Assembly (NCBI RefSeq): GCF_041320605.1
Contig: NZ_CP166679.1
Coordinates: 3,768,001 to 3,832,000, forward strand
Direction of reading: 5' to 3'
Length of the DNA stretch: 64,000 bases
Source of the DNA: Arenibacter antarcticus
Lineage (GTDB): Bacteria > Bacteroidota > Bacteroidia > Flavobacteriales > Flavobacteriaceae
Positions within the stretch are counted from its first letter, which is position 1, and each line of letters starts with the position of its first letter. Both the position numbers and the translations under genes were made by a program. Below the pieces are notes generated by a model. That model was given only the letters and a program-made list of their open reading frames with translations, ran no database searches and had not been told where the DNA came from. Positions 37,923 through 47,179 of this stretch are shown here, one piece after another.

Positions 37923-39122
37923 TTAGTTAACGTTGGCACCTACGTTCCCTTGGGCAATTAAGGTTCCAAGTTCGCTAGCACTCAAATGAACATTAATATA
38001 ACCGTCTATGGCTAAAAGCGCCTCATAATCCAAAGCACCATCATCATCCAATTTGGTAACATTAGTCTTACTGATTCCTGTTTCACCAATTACATTAGCT
38101 AAGGAAACAATAATAGCACCAGGGGCATTGGCCACGGAGCCCATATGAATATGTGCAGGATAAATTCCACCTGTAGTCACTCCGGTCAATTCCAAGGTAA
38201 CTAAGGTTTCCTTGTTTACCCTTTCAGAAAAGGTAGCGGTTCCAAAAATTGCTGCGTTGGTCACGGCAGCCAAATCATAGGATTTTTGGTTCCCTGTAAG
38301 TTCATTCTGACCGATATCTCCTTGGGCTACAAGAACTCCAAGTTCGGTACTAGATAAATGCACGTTGATATAACCATCATAATCTAACAGATTCTCATAG
38401 GTAACGGCGTTATCTTCATCATCTGCTTCAATATGTGTCCAGCTTTTTCCGCTTTCGCCATTAACTGCAGCTAGCGAAATTACTATAGCACCACTTTCTG
38501 CTGCCGTATTGGCATGGATATGCGCGGGATGTTCCCCATCTTCGGGCGTACCTTCCAATTGGATCTCTAGGAGGGAAGCTCCACTAATACGCTTATATAT
38601 TGTAGCGGTGCCTTGTATAGTAGGTACAACAACACTATTTAGGGCATATTCCTTGGATTCTCCAGATAGCTCGTTAATTCCGATATCACCTTGGGCGATA
38701 AGGGTTCCTAGATCGCTAGCGCTTTGGTGTACGTTTATATAGCCATCTAGTTCTAAAATCTGGGCATAGGTGATTTTTGAACCATCTTTTTTGGTTGCAA
38801 TAATAGTGGTGCTTTCTCCTGTAGCACCATCTACAGGGGTAAGGTCTACAATAATATCTCCGCTCTCGGCTGCAGAATTTGCATGTATATGTGCAGGGTG
38901 ACTGCCCGAGGATGTTCCGTTCAATTTAAGATTCACCGTTGCGGTTCCATCTGAATTCTCAACTACGGTAGCTGTTCCAGACACGGAAGCATCGGAACGG
39001 GATTGTAATTGATAGACCTTACTGTCACCGTTAAATTCGCCCGGCACACGGTCATCGTCATTGGTACAGCTGGTGGCAACTAGTGCCGTAGCCGTCATAA
39101 ATAAAAAAAATATCTTTTTCAT
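37923..39122 (-). CDS. Lipoprotein with three CHRD domains
   Basis: The 399-residue lipoprotein (signal ending ATSC) consists of three consecutive CHRD-type (chordin-like) domains of about 120 residues each. Each contains a PAHIHxxxxxxxGxIxV segment and closes with GYINVHxSxSxLGxLxAQGxIG. The repeats are diverged from each other but keep their histidines. CHRD domains are thought to act in extracellular binding; no catalytic activity is established, and the histidines could bind metal. Bacterial members commonly have one or two copies, so three is on the long side. The transcript ends at the strong terminator at 37864. Confidence 0.9.
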   Translation of the reverse strand: MKKIFFLFMTATALVATSCTNDDDRVPGEFNGDSKVYQLQSRSDASVSGTATVVENSDGTATVNLKLNGTSSGSHPAHIHANSAAESGDIIVDLTPVDGATGESTTIIATKKDGSKITYAQILELDGYINVHQSASDLGTLIAQGDIGINELSGESKEYALNSVVVPTIQGTATIYKRISGASLLEIQLEGTPEDGEHPAHIHANTAAESGAIVISLAAVNGESGKSWTHIEADDEDNAVTYENLLDYDGYINVHLSSTELGVLVAQGDIGQNELTGNQKSYDLAAVTNAAIFGTATFSERVNKETLVTLELTGVTTGGIYPAHIHMGSVANAPGAIIVSLANVIGETGISKTNVTKLDDDGALDYEALLAIDGYINVHLSASELGTLIAQGNVGANVN

Positions 39123-39360
39123 AAGAGTGTTTTAGATTAATATGTCAGATAAAAATACATTTATGTAAGGGGGCGGATTAGTTAGGATGAATTAATTGTT
39201 GACCCAAATCCATTTGGTGATGTTAAAGTTATTATAGAGTTGGTTGTATTGGTGACTGGAATATATAATGACCAAAGTACAAATTGAGTTCAGCGTTGCA
39301 GCTCGCCCAAAATTTTGGAGATACTTAATTTTAAATACCGGGTCCGCTATGCTTATCCTG

Positions 39361-39413
39361 TGTTTAATAGAACGATAAGTGAGATAGGGTTTCTAGTGTT
39401 TCTATTTTACATA
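39361..39413. repeat. 53-bp direct repeat, copy A
   Basis: This segment (starting TGTTTAATAGAACGATAAG) recurs at 39490-39542 with two mismatches, giving a 129-bp period. The 76 bases between contain an 8-base-arm inverted repeat. Confidence 0.85.
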
Positions 39414-39489
39414 CGCGATCCTTTGAATTATCCTGTGGATAATTATAAAGGTCGGCGAGACGATGCAGCAGGAAATGTTGGAAGGAAGG

Positions 39490-39542
39490 TGTTTAATAGA
39501 ACGATAAGAGAGATAGGGTTTCTAGTATTTCTATTTTACATA
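39490..39542. repeat. 53-bp direct repeat, copy B
   Basis: Second copy of the segment at 39361. Its right end runs into a TTTACATAATGTAAA palindrome that copy A lacks. Confidence 0.85.
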
Positions 39543-39565
39543 ATGTAAATTATAGAACATTTTGT

Positions 39566-39667
39566 GTTATTGGTTTAGCCAGTGGCTGAAGCAATAATCA
39601 AGAAAGATGGCGCGCTGGTGGAATTCCACAGAAGTTTAATCTATATAAGCTATAATTGCATTATGTA
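39566..39667 (+). repeat. ~100-bp dispersed repeat, left copy
   Basis: This segment starts GTTATTGGTTTAGCCAGTGG and is matched by 52842-52940 in the same orientation with roughly a dozen differences. In both copies one frame runs open from CCAGTGGCTGAAGC to a stop about 28 codons later, suggesting the remnant of a coding end. The two copies bracket the 13-kb accessory segment. Confidence 0.8.
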
Positions 39668-40129
39668 AAATATCCCTGAACATTTTATTATTTAAGCAAA
39701 TTATGTGCAGGGTCATGAATCTTTTTTAAGCGGTGTCTGCGACTTTGCCAACGCCTCAACTCGCCGCTAAAATATCTTTTATCGCGTAATTTGTATCTAT
39801 AATTTGTCGTTATGTCAAATTGCCGCTCGGCCAACCACGCATGGTTTTAAAAAATCAAAATGCTTATGGCATTTTATTTTTTACTCCATTTGCCAGCGCT
39901 CGGCCAGCGCCAAAAAAAGCAAAACTTTTAGATTCTTTTGAAATTTGCGATTTATGAGAAACTATTCGTAAATAAATTTTTAATAACATTCTCGTTAGCT
40001 TGCCGCAACAGCTAAAAATTACTCTGCGAGATAATTTCTTAGCCCTTGCTACCTATCGTGTACCTAGAAACCTTTTTTTAGTTTCTATTTGACATAATGT
40101 ATACATCTAATCAGAAGTTATTTTTCTAT

Positions 40130-42526
40130 TTACTTAAAAAGGGTAAGTTGTTGAAAATTAGCATCTCCTTCACTTGATTTTCTAATTCTTTCATTTGAAG
40201 ACCATTGGGTAGAATTTAATGTACCTGAACCAATAAAGGCACTTTGCTGTTCGCTCCAAGTACCACTAAAGGAAAATATTTGTATATAATTACTTCTGTC
40301 ATACGTGACATTAATGGTAAGTAAGCCACTAGAATTACTGTATGTCGCGCTTTCTGGGCTACCGGTAACTATTAGTTCGCCATTTGAATCGAAGCGAACA
40401 TTATATAAAAAATCACCAATTGGATCTGCTACAACATAGAGGACTTCTCCTTGGGAGTCATAACTCGTGGTTGAGCCAGTTGCTACATTCTCCCATAAAA
40501 AAGTCCAATACCCAGTCAAATCAACTTCATTATTTTCATCAGTACCATTCCCAGTCACGGTAATAGTATTGTTTTCTTGAAAAACATTGTTTACAAATGT
40601 TATTGTACCACTATAAGGTGTTGCCACGGTTGGGTTAAATTCAATAATAGTTGTTTTAGACCCTTGTGGTTCTATCTCTATCAAAGCCCCAGTACCGTCA
40701 GAGAGAACAGAAGAAAATCCATCAGGGGTAATTATTTGGTTGATAGTCATTACATTATCAGACCGATTAGTTATGGTAAAAACTTCCTCTTTGGATTGAT
40801 TAATTGCAACATCACCAAAATTAGTATTGCCTTCTATGACTAAAACATCATTTTCCAAATTTGTAAGGTTAATGGAGGTCTGATTGATGACGGTTGATTC
40901 AAAATCAGGGTATATTAAAATTTCAGAATCTTCATTCCCCATTGTCATATTGAAATTTAGAGCACCGTCAAATTGAGTCTTAAATATTGGGCCATTTGGT
41001 ATAAGTGCATCACCAGAAACAATTTCATACTTAAAAGGTAAATCTTTTGCGCCTTCATCCGATATATCTGGAATGAATGATGAAGGACTTGTTTCACTAC
41101 TCTCTACATCATAAAAAATTCCTTTTTCAGTAATCGTTATTGAGTATTGAAGATTATCTGCAACAACACCTGAAAATTCCTTTTCTGACTCATCGGTTAT
41201 TTCAAGTGCACCAAAAGATACATTGTTATTAAAAAAACGATTTTCAGTAATATTGATATTTGATACTATAGCAGAGTCTTTGAATAATGAGCGGAGTTCA
41301 TAAATGTCCGCAGCAGCATTTAGAAGGCTTAAAGCAGATTTGATTATAGCAGAGAAATAAGCATATACAACTCCCCCAAAACAATCTCCAGTACTTGATA
41401 ACAATTCAGCGCCAGTTTCTTCTATAAACATTTCAATTTGCTCATCTGTGGGATTTTGATTTTGCGTTAAAAAGAAACCCCCAGCCGTGGTGTATAAATT
41501 TTGCAACGCTTCGTTGCATGAGCCATCTCCTTCAAGGGCCTTTGCAAGACCAGCTGTTACGAGTGAAATTACTAATGCAGAAAAATCATCCTTGTTTTTA
41601 TCAAGGACGGCTTGATCTAATAATGGGTTAGCCCCAGACAATCCATTTGTGAGAATAATTTCGTATTCCCCGCTTTCTGTAAATTGAAATGAGTCCGTCC
41701 GTGAAATAGGGTCGCCAAATTTTGCTTGTAACCAATTTACAACAGGTATTAAACCAAAGTCTATACTATTTGTTTTAAGCAATTCTGGACCAAATACAAT
41801 TTCGCCCGTTTGTTTATCTCTTATGATAAAACCCACGGAGGCATAAAGAGCAATCTCGTTTGGCCAGCTGGTCAATCCATTTCTGTTATATTCAAAATAG
41901 AAGTCTCCTACAATGTCTTTACCAGTTTTGCCTGTAAAGTCCTTTTCAGCGAAAGAGCGTATTGATTGAATGAATATTTCGTTATCTAATGGAGAAACAT
42001 TACTATTTAAGGAAGAAACTAAGATGGATTTCAAATCTTCATACTCGAATAATATTTTGATTTCAGAGCTAAGAACATTATCGCTTATATTCTTTAAAAG
42101 CATTCTAGGGTATGACTTAAAATGATAAAATAAAAAATCATCGATAGTCACCTTATTCGAAGTAAGGGTATGTAGATAATATCCAGTTAAAATTTCTTCG
42201 TTCTCTAGCAGTAACACCGGTAAATCTTGAATGTCATTTGGCTCATAAGGATTATCAAAAACACCGTTATTAGAAATGGTGTTTTGATGACTTATGGAAG
42301 TGGCGGTAACTTTGGTGTAATCAATACTATTTACTCCTTCTAAATCAAGAGTTATCTCATCATTTGAATCTATTGGTGGATTATCGTCACCACCTTGAGG
42401 ATTATCTATGCCAGTATTCGGAGGGTCGACAACAGGATTTGGATCATCATCACAATTCCTACAACAACTATTGTTTAAACTTAGAAGTAAGGAAGTAAAC
42501 AGAATTAGTAATATTGGCTTTTTCAT
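40130..42526 (-). CDS. Large lipoprotein with a choice-of-anchor-D-type beta domain
   Basis: I start the gene at ATG 42526 (798 residues), because MKKPILLILFTSLLLSLNNSCC is a proper lipoprotein signal; the upstream frame to 42619 adds only a non-signal-like stretch. A Pro/Asn/Asp-rich linker follows, then an unrecognised helical domain. Next is a beta-sandwich with FGDVAINQSKEEVFTITNRS and IEFNPTVATPYSGTITFVNN, characteristic of the ASPM/SPD-2/Hydin-like choice-of-anchor-D fold. The C-terminal ~120 residues form another beta domain (DLTGYWTFLWENV). It is probably outer-membrane-attached; function unknown. Its neighbours are repeats, so it may be part of acquired DNA. Confidence 0.7.
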   Translation of the reverse strand: MKKPILLILFTSLLLSLNNSCCRNCDDDPNPVVDPPNTGIDNPQGGDDNPPIDSNDEITLDLEGVNSIDYTKVTATSISHQNTISNNGVFDNPYEPNDIQDLPVLLLENEEILTGYYLHTLTSNKVTIDDFLFYHFKSYPRMLLKNISDNVLSSEIKILFEYEDLKSILVSSLNSNVSPLDNEIFIQSIRSFAEKDFTGKTGKDIVGDFYFEYNRNGLTSWPNEIALYASVGFIIRDKQTGEIVFGPELLKTNSIDFGLIPVVNWLQAKFGDPISRTDSFQFTESGEYEIILTNGLSGANPLLDQAVLDKNKDDFSALVISLVTAGLAKALEGDGSCNEALQNLYTTAGGFFLTQNQNPTDEQIEMFIEETGAELLSSTGDCFGGVVYAYFSAIIKSALSLLNAAADIYELRSLFKDSAIVSNINITENRFFNNNVSFGALEITDESEKEFSGVVADNLQYSITITEKGIFYDVESSETSPSSFIPDISDEGAKDLPFKYEIVSGDALIPNGPIFKTQFDGALNFNMTMGNEDSEILIYPDFESTVINQTSINLTNLENDVLVIEGNTNFGDVAINQSKEEVFTITNRSDNVMTINQIITPDGFSSVLSDGTGALIEIEPQGSKTTIIEFNPTVATPYSGTITFVNNVFQENNTITVTGNGTDENNEVDLTGYWTFLWENVATGSTTSYDSQGEVLYVVADPIGDFLYNVRFDSNGELIVTGSPESATYSNSSGLLTINVTYDRSNYIQIFSFSGTWSEQQSAFIGSGTLNSTQWSSNERIRKSSEGDANFQQLTLFK

Positions 42527-42670
42527 ATTTGTTTGGTTTGAATAAAACGCAGATAAGAAGTAAAGCGAGTGAATAAGAATGGAGATGTTAAAAATACAAA
42601 AAAATGTTAAAATCGGCAATACCCAATAATAGGTATATTGTCAAAAAGAAACTCTAGAGATAAAATCATT

Positions 42671-42830
42671 CCACACACATTGCCCTCCCTCCTAACGTCG
42701 GTCAGTTAATAAGTGTTCCATTACCTTTTCAGAAGAAAGTTATTAGAAGAAAAATTTATAAGAAGTAAAAGGTAAAATACTTTGCTTTACCAAAGCAAAG
42801 TGTCATAACGCAAGACATTATAGTTCACAT
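42671..42830 (+). repeat. Degenerate third relative of the 228-bp repeat
   Basis: It shares CACACATTGCC(C)TCCCTCC, GTCGGTCAGTTAATAAG and CATTACCTTTTC with the sequence around 50667-50810. It also shares TTTGCTTTACCAAAGCAAAG and CGCAAGACATTAT with the tail of the copy near 52690-52830. Large internal parts are missing. Confidence 0.55.
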
Positions 42831-42978
42831 TATGACATTTTCGTAAATTAACTATATTTCTCTTATTCCGTAAAAAGCCACAAGATTTCAAATACGCGAT
42901 TCTCAGCAAAGCACTCCTAATGTAATTTGGCCATATCTTATCGCGATTTTGCAACAAGATATTACTTGATCTTTCAAA

Positions 42979-43133
42979 GTGGCACAAATCGAACCGTTAC
43001 AGGCTCATCGATCTAAGGCCAGTGGCACAAAACGAACCGTTATAAGTTCAACGCTCAGCCAAAACTGGCACAATTTAAACCGATATGCCTGGCAGAAACC
43101 CGACCGATAACACTGGCAGAAAACGAACCGAAA
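42979..43133. mobile_element. Orphan array of five 21-bp repeats, probable IS21-type element end
   Basis: Five units fit the consensus STGGCASAAA-CGAACCGWTA, at 42979, 43022, 43065, 43089 and 43113. Start-to-start distances are 43, 43, 24 and 24 bases. IS21-family elements carry multiple short repeats of this kind inside their ends as transposase-binding sites. No istA or istB gene is present in the window, so this would be a remnant end or a cut-down derivative. The identification rests on the pattern alone. Confidence 0.55.
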
Positions 43134-44189
43134 TACTCACAAAATGCTTTTCCAGCAGCATCGTCTCGCACGAAAAAATTAAAGTCTACCAGACTTTCAC
43201 TTTTTACGTCGTATTTTAAACACAATTATCCATCGCTTGTCAACCTGCCCGTACCGAAAAGGTACGTTCGGGCGGGCGCCAAAATAAAAGCTAACCTTTT
43301 TACTCTTATTAAAAATCGCGTATTCGATAAAATGTGCATCATAAAAAATTTTAAGCGATTCTCATGGATTGCCACAAGAGCATAAATTTTAAGAAATCGC
43401 TTTTTAGGCGATTCACGAACACATTTAAAGCTTTATCTAATTAAGTAAATACGTGAGTAAAAATAAAATTTTATGCACTTGTTATATTTAGAATTTCAAT
43501 TAATCTTTTTTTTAATGTTTCATTATCTTTTGTATTGAAACAAAAGAAACAAAAATTCAAGGCTGCATATAATTTTGGAAACAATTAACGGCTCATTCGC
43601 TATATTTTAGGAAACATTGTAACTAGTTAACATTGCTTTGAAATTCCTTGTATAATTGAAACACTTAAGAAACTTTATTACTAAACTCCTAAAATATGCA
43701 CGCTCATTTCTCCTATTGTTTTAACCAAAATTTTATGAGGCCAAGTTAAACATCGAGATTCTAATTTACATAATAACCAAGCTGTCTTCAAAAGGTAAAA
43801 GTTTAATCGTACTTCTCCTTTATTTTGAACTGAAACAAACAAAAGAGGATTATAGCATGCTTATTCATTAGAATTGACTACCTTATAGAATCTTCTAAAT
43901 AGGGACACTACTGTTCTAGTAAATGTCGTTGATGAATTGAATTTCCCTTTGGAAAATTTTCATATCAATTCTTAAAATTTTGCAGTACATCCTGAACTAC
44001 GCAAATGCGATGTATAACACCTATCTATTAAGAAATCCGAATGATTAAATCAAAAAGAAAGTAGTCTATGTTTGTTTTTGGGTTGGATAATGTTAATAGT
44101 TAACAATTAAGTCAAAAGAGGTGATCTATTGTATCGAAATGATTTTTATTAAACGAGATATTAATTAGAAAAACGAAAAAATTAAGAAT

Positions 44190-46517
44190 TTGAAATGCAT
44201 ATCACTACTTATTTTATTGGGATGCCAAACCATCTTTGGTCAAAACCTTTATGAGCAGTCCCGAGAAGGAAACAATGACAATCTGCCAGTTCACGAATAC
44301 ACCTTGATCATCAAGGAAGAAATGGTAAACAAAGCAGGAAAAGAGGTAAAAGGAATGACCGTAAACGGCACAATTCCAGGCCCAACTTTGGAATTTACCG
44401 AAGGCGAATATGCGGTAATTTATGTAAAAAATGAAATGAGTGTGGAAACCTCCGTCCATTGGCACGGAATTATCATTCCTAATTTTTTTGACGGTGTTCC
44501 CTATTTGACCACGCCACCCATTCGCCCAGGCGAAACCTTTAAATATGAATTTCCTATAACGCAAAATGGCACCTATTGGTATCATTCCCATACGATGTTA
44601 CAGGAACAAAGCGGTGTCTTTGGTTCGCTTCTCATAAACCCAAAAGAAAAAACCTTGGATTATGACAAAGATTTGGTGTTGATGCTTTCAGATTGGACAA
44701 ATGAAAAACCAATGAATGTACTGCGAAACCTAAAACGTGGCAACGAGTGGTACGGAATGAAAAAAGGAACATCCACCCCATTAAATAAAGTAATTGCCCG
44801 TGGTGCTTTTGGTGCACAGCTCGATTTTTGGAGACAGCGAATGGAAGGTGCTGACATAGCGGATATTTATTATCCTGCTTTTTTGGTAAATGGACAGCAA
44901 CAGCCCGAATATCCTGATTTTAAAGCTGGCGAAAAAGTGAGGTTGCGAATCATTAACGGTTCGGCATCTTCCCAATTTTGGATGACTTTTGGTGGAGATA
45001 TGCCCACTCTGATTTCTGCCGATGGTCTTAATGTTGAACCAATACAAAAGAACAAAACGTTTATTGCCATTGCGGAAACCTACGATTTTATTTTAACCGT
45101 TCCACAAAACGGAAAAATCGAGTTCAGGGCAATGGCACAAGATGGTTCAGGTACTGCAACAACATTTATTGGAAACGGCAAAGTGCTTCCTGCGGAAGTA
45201 GTTCCGAAACCCGATAAAATAAAGATGATGCAGAAAATGGCCAAAATGGATATGAAAATGGGTGCACACGCTTTAAAATTCCGACCCAAAAAAGATGAAA
45301 ATTTTGAATTGAAAGAGGAATATGGGATGAAGATGGATGGAATGAATATGGATAAAACAGGCAAAATAAAAATGAAAGACGACAAGAAGAAAATGGATAT
45401 GCCCAAAGATTCAATGATGAATGAAAAAACAGACCACTCAAAGATGAATATGGGGATGTCCAAAGATTCAGAAATGGAGGATGATTCTGACATAAAAGGA
45501 ATGGATATGTTTTCGGAATATAATTATGATTACTTGAAGTCGCTTGAAAAAACAACCTATAACAAAGATGTTCCCGTTAAGGAAATCTTGCTGAACCTTA
45601 CGGGAAATATGAACCGTTACATCTGGAGTATGAACGGTGTGCCACTTTCCGAAACTGACCAGATAAAAATCAACCATAAAGAGATTACACGGATTACGTT
45701 AAACAACCTTACGATGATGCACCACCCAATGCACTTGCACGGACACTTTTTTAGGGTCATCAACAAGAACGGCGAATATTCGCCTTTGAAGCATACGGTT
45801 AATGTGCCACCGATGCAGGAAGTTACGATAGAGTTTTATGGTAACGAGTATGGAGATTGGTTCTTTCATTGCCATATATTATATCATATGATGGGCGGTA
45901 TGGCTAGAGTAATAAGTTATGACACCCCTAGGGATATAAGAATGAAAGAATACCCTGTTTCAAAGTTAATTCACGAAACAAATCAATGGTATTCGTGGGG
46001 AATGCTTGATGCAGCATCCCATATGACCGAGTTTAACTTTACAACATCCAACATTCGTAACCAGTTCAATGTGATGACAGAATATGGATGGAATGAAAAT
46101 TTGGAAGCAGAAGTTACCTACGAACGTTATCTACACGATTATTTAAGAGTGTTTGGCGGTGTTAATATTGAAAATGAAATGGAAGATAGTCTGGATGAAC
46201 TTTCAACCACAGCAATTATAGGAATTCGATATTTAACGCCTTATCTCTTTAATCTTGATGTGCGTATCGATAATAAATTGAGGCCACAGATTAGTTTGAG
46301 CCGTGAAATACTCATTTTCCCGAGAACCGCCATTTTCGGAAATTATGAGTACCAAGCAGATTTTGGATGGGTGGATGACCTTTCGGCAGGGGACAATTTT
46401 GTAAACGAAGTTGTTTGGAACGCAGGTGTGGAATATTTTTTATCACGAAACTTTTCATTGTTTGCAAGCTACGATAACCGTTTTGGTGCAGGTGGCGGAC
46501 TATCAGTAAGATTCTAA
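44190..46517 (+). CDS. Multicopper oxidase (CopA-like) fused to a CopB-like outer-membrane barrel
   Basis: The 775-residue exported protein contains a three-cupredoxin multicopper oxidase with all copper-ligand motifs: HWHG (His90, His92), WYHSH (His132, His134), HPMHLHGH (about 511-518) and FFHCHILYHMMGGM (about 558-571). A Met/Lys/Asp-rich insert (about 345-440) resembles CopA copper-binding segments. From about residue 594 it continues as a beta-barrel-like region (NQWYSWGMLDAASHMTEF to the terminal GGGLSVRF) that resembles CopB. It probably oxidises Cu(I) to Cu(II) and sequesters copper at the outer membrane. The start is TTG 44190, which gives a short signal-like N-terminus; the frame is closed by TAG at 44166. 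It heads a run of metal-linked genes. Confidence 0.85.
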   Translation: MKCISLLILLGCQTIFGQNLYEQSREGNNDNLPVHEYTLIIKEEMVNKAGKEVKGMTVNGTIPGPTLEFTEGEYAVIYVKNEMSVETSVHWHGIIIPNFFDGVPYLTTPPIRPGETFKYEFPITQNGTYWYHSHTMLQEQSGVFGSLLINPKEKTLDYDKDLVLMLSDWTNEKPMNVLRNLKRGNEWYGMKKGTSTPLNKVIARGAFGAQLDFWRQRMEGADIADIYYPAFLVNGQQQPEYPDFKAGEKVRLRIINGSASSQFWMTFGGDMPTLISADGLNVEPIQKNKTFIAIAETYDFILTVPQNGKIEFRAMAQDGSGTATTFIGNGKVLPAEVVPKPDKIKMMQKMAKMDMKMGAHALKFRPKKDENFELKEEYGMKMDGMNMDKTGKIKMKDDKKKMDMPKDSMMNEKTDHSKMNMGMSKDSEMEDDSDIKGMDMFSEYNYDYLKSLEKTTYNKDVPVKEILLNLTGNMNRYIWSMNGVPLSETDQIKINHKEITRITLNNLTMMHHPMHLHGHFFRVINKNGEYSPLKHTVNVPPMQEVTIEFYGNEYGDWFFHCHILYHMMGGMARVISYDTPRDIRMKEYPVSKLIHETNQWYSWGMLDAASHMTEFNFTTSNIRNQFNVMTEYGWNENLEAEVTYERYLHDYLRVFGGVNIENEMEDSLDELSTTAIIGIRYLTPYLFNLDVRIDNKLRPQISLSREILIFPRTAIFGNYEYQADFGWVDDLSAGDNFVNEVVWNAGVEYFLSRNFSLFASYDNRFGAGGGLSVRF

Positions 46518-46519
46518 AT

Positions 46520-47146
46520 ATGAATACTAACTATAAAAATATCGCTTCAATATGTACCGTAATATATCTATTAGTGGCATTTGCAGTTTCCTCTAATTTA
46601 ACTATTTCAGAAATTGTAGCAGCCAAGGATTATTCATTGGCCGAGGCTTCGAAGCCCGCTTTTGGTCAATACGGATTATGGTTCACCGTTGGGATAGCAA
46701 TAGTAGCTACTATATCTGAAATTATAGCCAGCATCTTTGCCGTATCAAGAATGACAGCAATGTTAACAAAAATGAAGCTCATTCCTCATAAACATTTTGG
46801 AATGCCTGGGAATATTCAAAAACATATGTTGCTGTTATTGCAATTGTGTTAACTATATTTTTTGATTTAAGTCGTATAGCATTCTTTGGGGGCAATATTT
46901 TACTTAGTAATGGACATCGGCATCCAATGGGGTATACTGCGAAATTTAAGAAAGGAAGTTAAAGCTAATTCAGCTATAATTATAACTGCCATATTATTAG
47001 ATGTCATTGTCTTAAGTGCCTTTTTATGGATAAAAGCAAGCATTGATATATCAGTCATATTTGTTGTATTAGTGGCTATGACGCTTATTATTTTAGGAGA
47101 AAGATGGTTTTTAACTGCCAACAAAAACAACAAGGATTCAACATAA
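46520..47146 (+). pseudogene. Membrane protein gene interrupted by two compensating frameshifts
   Basis: Two open pieces in the same frame (46520-46852 and 46886-47146) are joined by about 80 bases that read sensibly only in another frame (WEYSKTYVAVIAIVLTIFFDLSRIAFFG). One missing base near 46803 (ATGCC where ATGGCC would continue the frame) and one extra G in the G5 run at 46888-46892 would explain this. Restored, the protein has about 208 residues and five hydrophobic segments. The ATG follows the oxidase stop by two bases. Either the gene is dead or there are two base-calling errors. I do not recognise the family. Confidence 0.7.
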
Positions 47147-47179
47147 AAAATGTATTTAAATAATTTAAAATTAATAAAA

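Larger units (their letters stand above)
39123..40129. other. Gene-free, repeat-rich stretch at the left edge of the accessory segment
   Basis: No credible gene. It holds a 53-bp direct repeat pair (39361 and 39490), a perfect inverted repeat AATTATCC-TGT-GGATAATT (39426-39444), a TTTACAT-A-ATGTAAA palindrome (39535-39549) and one copy of a ~100-bp dispersed repeat (39566-39667). At 40081-40100 there is a second TTTCTATTT-ACATAATGTA sequence like that at 39529. The pattern suggests decayed mobile or repetitive DNA. Confidence 0.55.
42527..44189. other. 1.66-kb gene-free stretch with decayed repeats
   Basis: No credible gene on either strand. It contains a weakened relative of the 228-bp repeat (about 42671-42830), the five-unit repeat array at 42979-43133, and AT-rich sequence with small inverted repeats such as CTTTTGT-ATTGAA-ACAAAAG near 43530. 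It looks like a graveyard of mobile DNA just upstream of the metal-handling cluster. Confidence 0.55.

Noticed and set aside
39315-39548. 77-codon frame with an internal duplication (FNRTI-EIGFLVFLFYI)
   Set aside because: The apparent protein repeat is simply the 53-bp DNA repeat read in one frame. There is no start context, no homologous feel and no neighbour that would use it.
42979-43133. Five-unit repeat array considered as a CRISPR
   Set aside because: Units are only 21 bases and diverged, spacers are 3-22 bases in two regular sizes, and no cas gene is present. The pattern fits transposase-binding sites better.
45080-45555. Long minus-strand frames opposite the Met-rich insert of the multicopper oxidase
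   Set aside because: Met/Lys/Asp-rich codons on the plus strand give open Phe/Ser/His-rich frames on the other strand. These are composition shadows of a well-supported gene.
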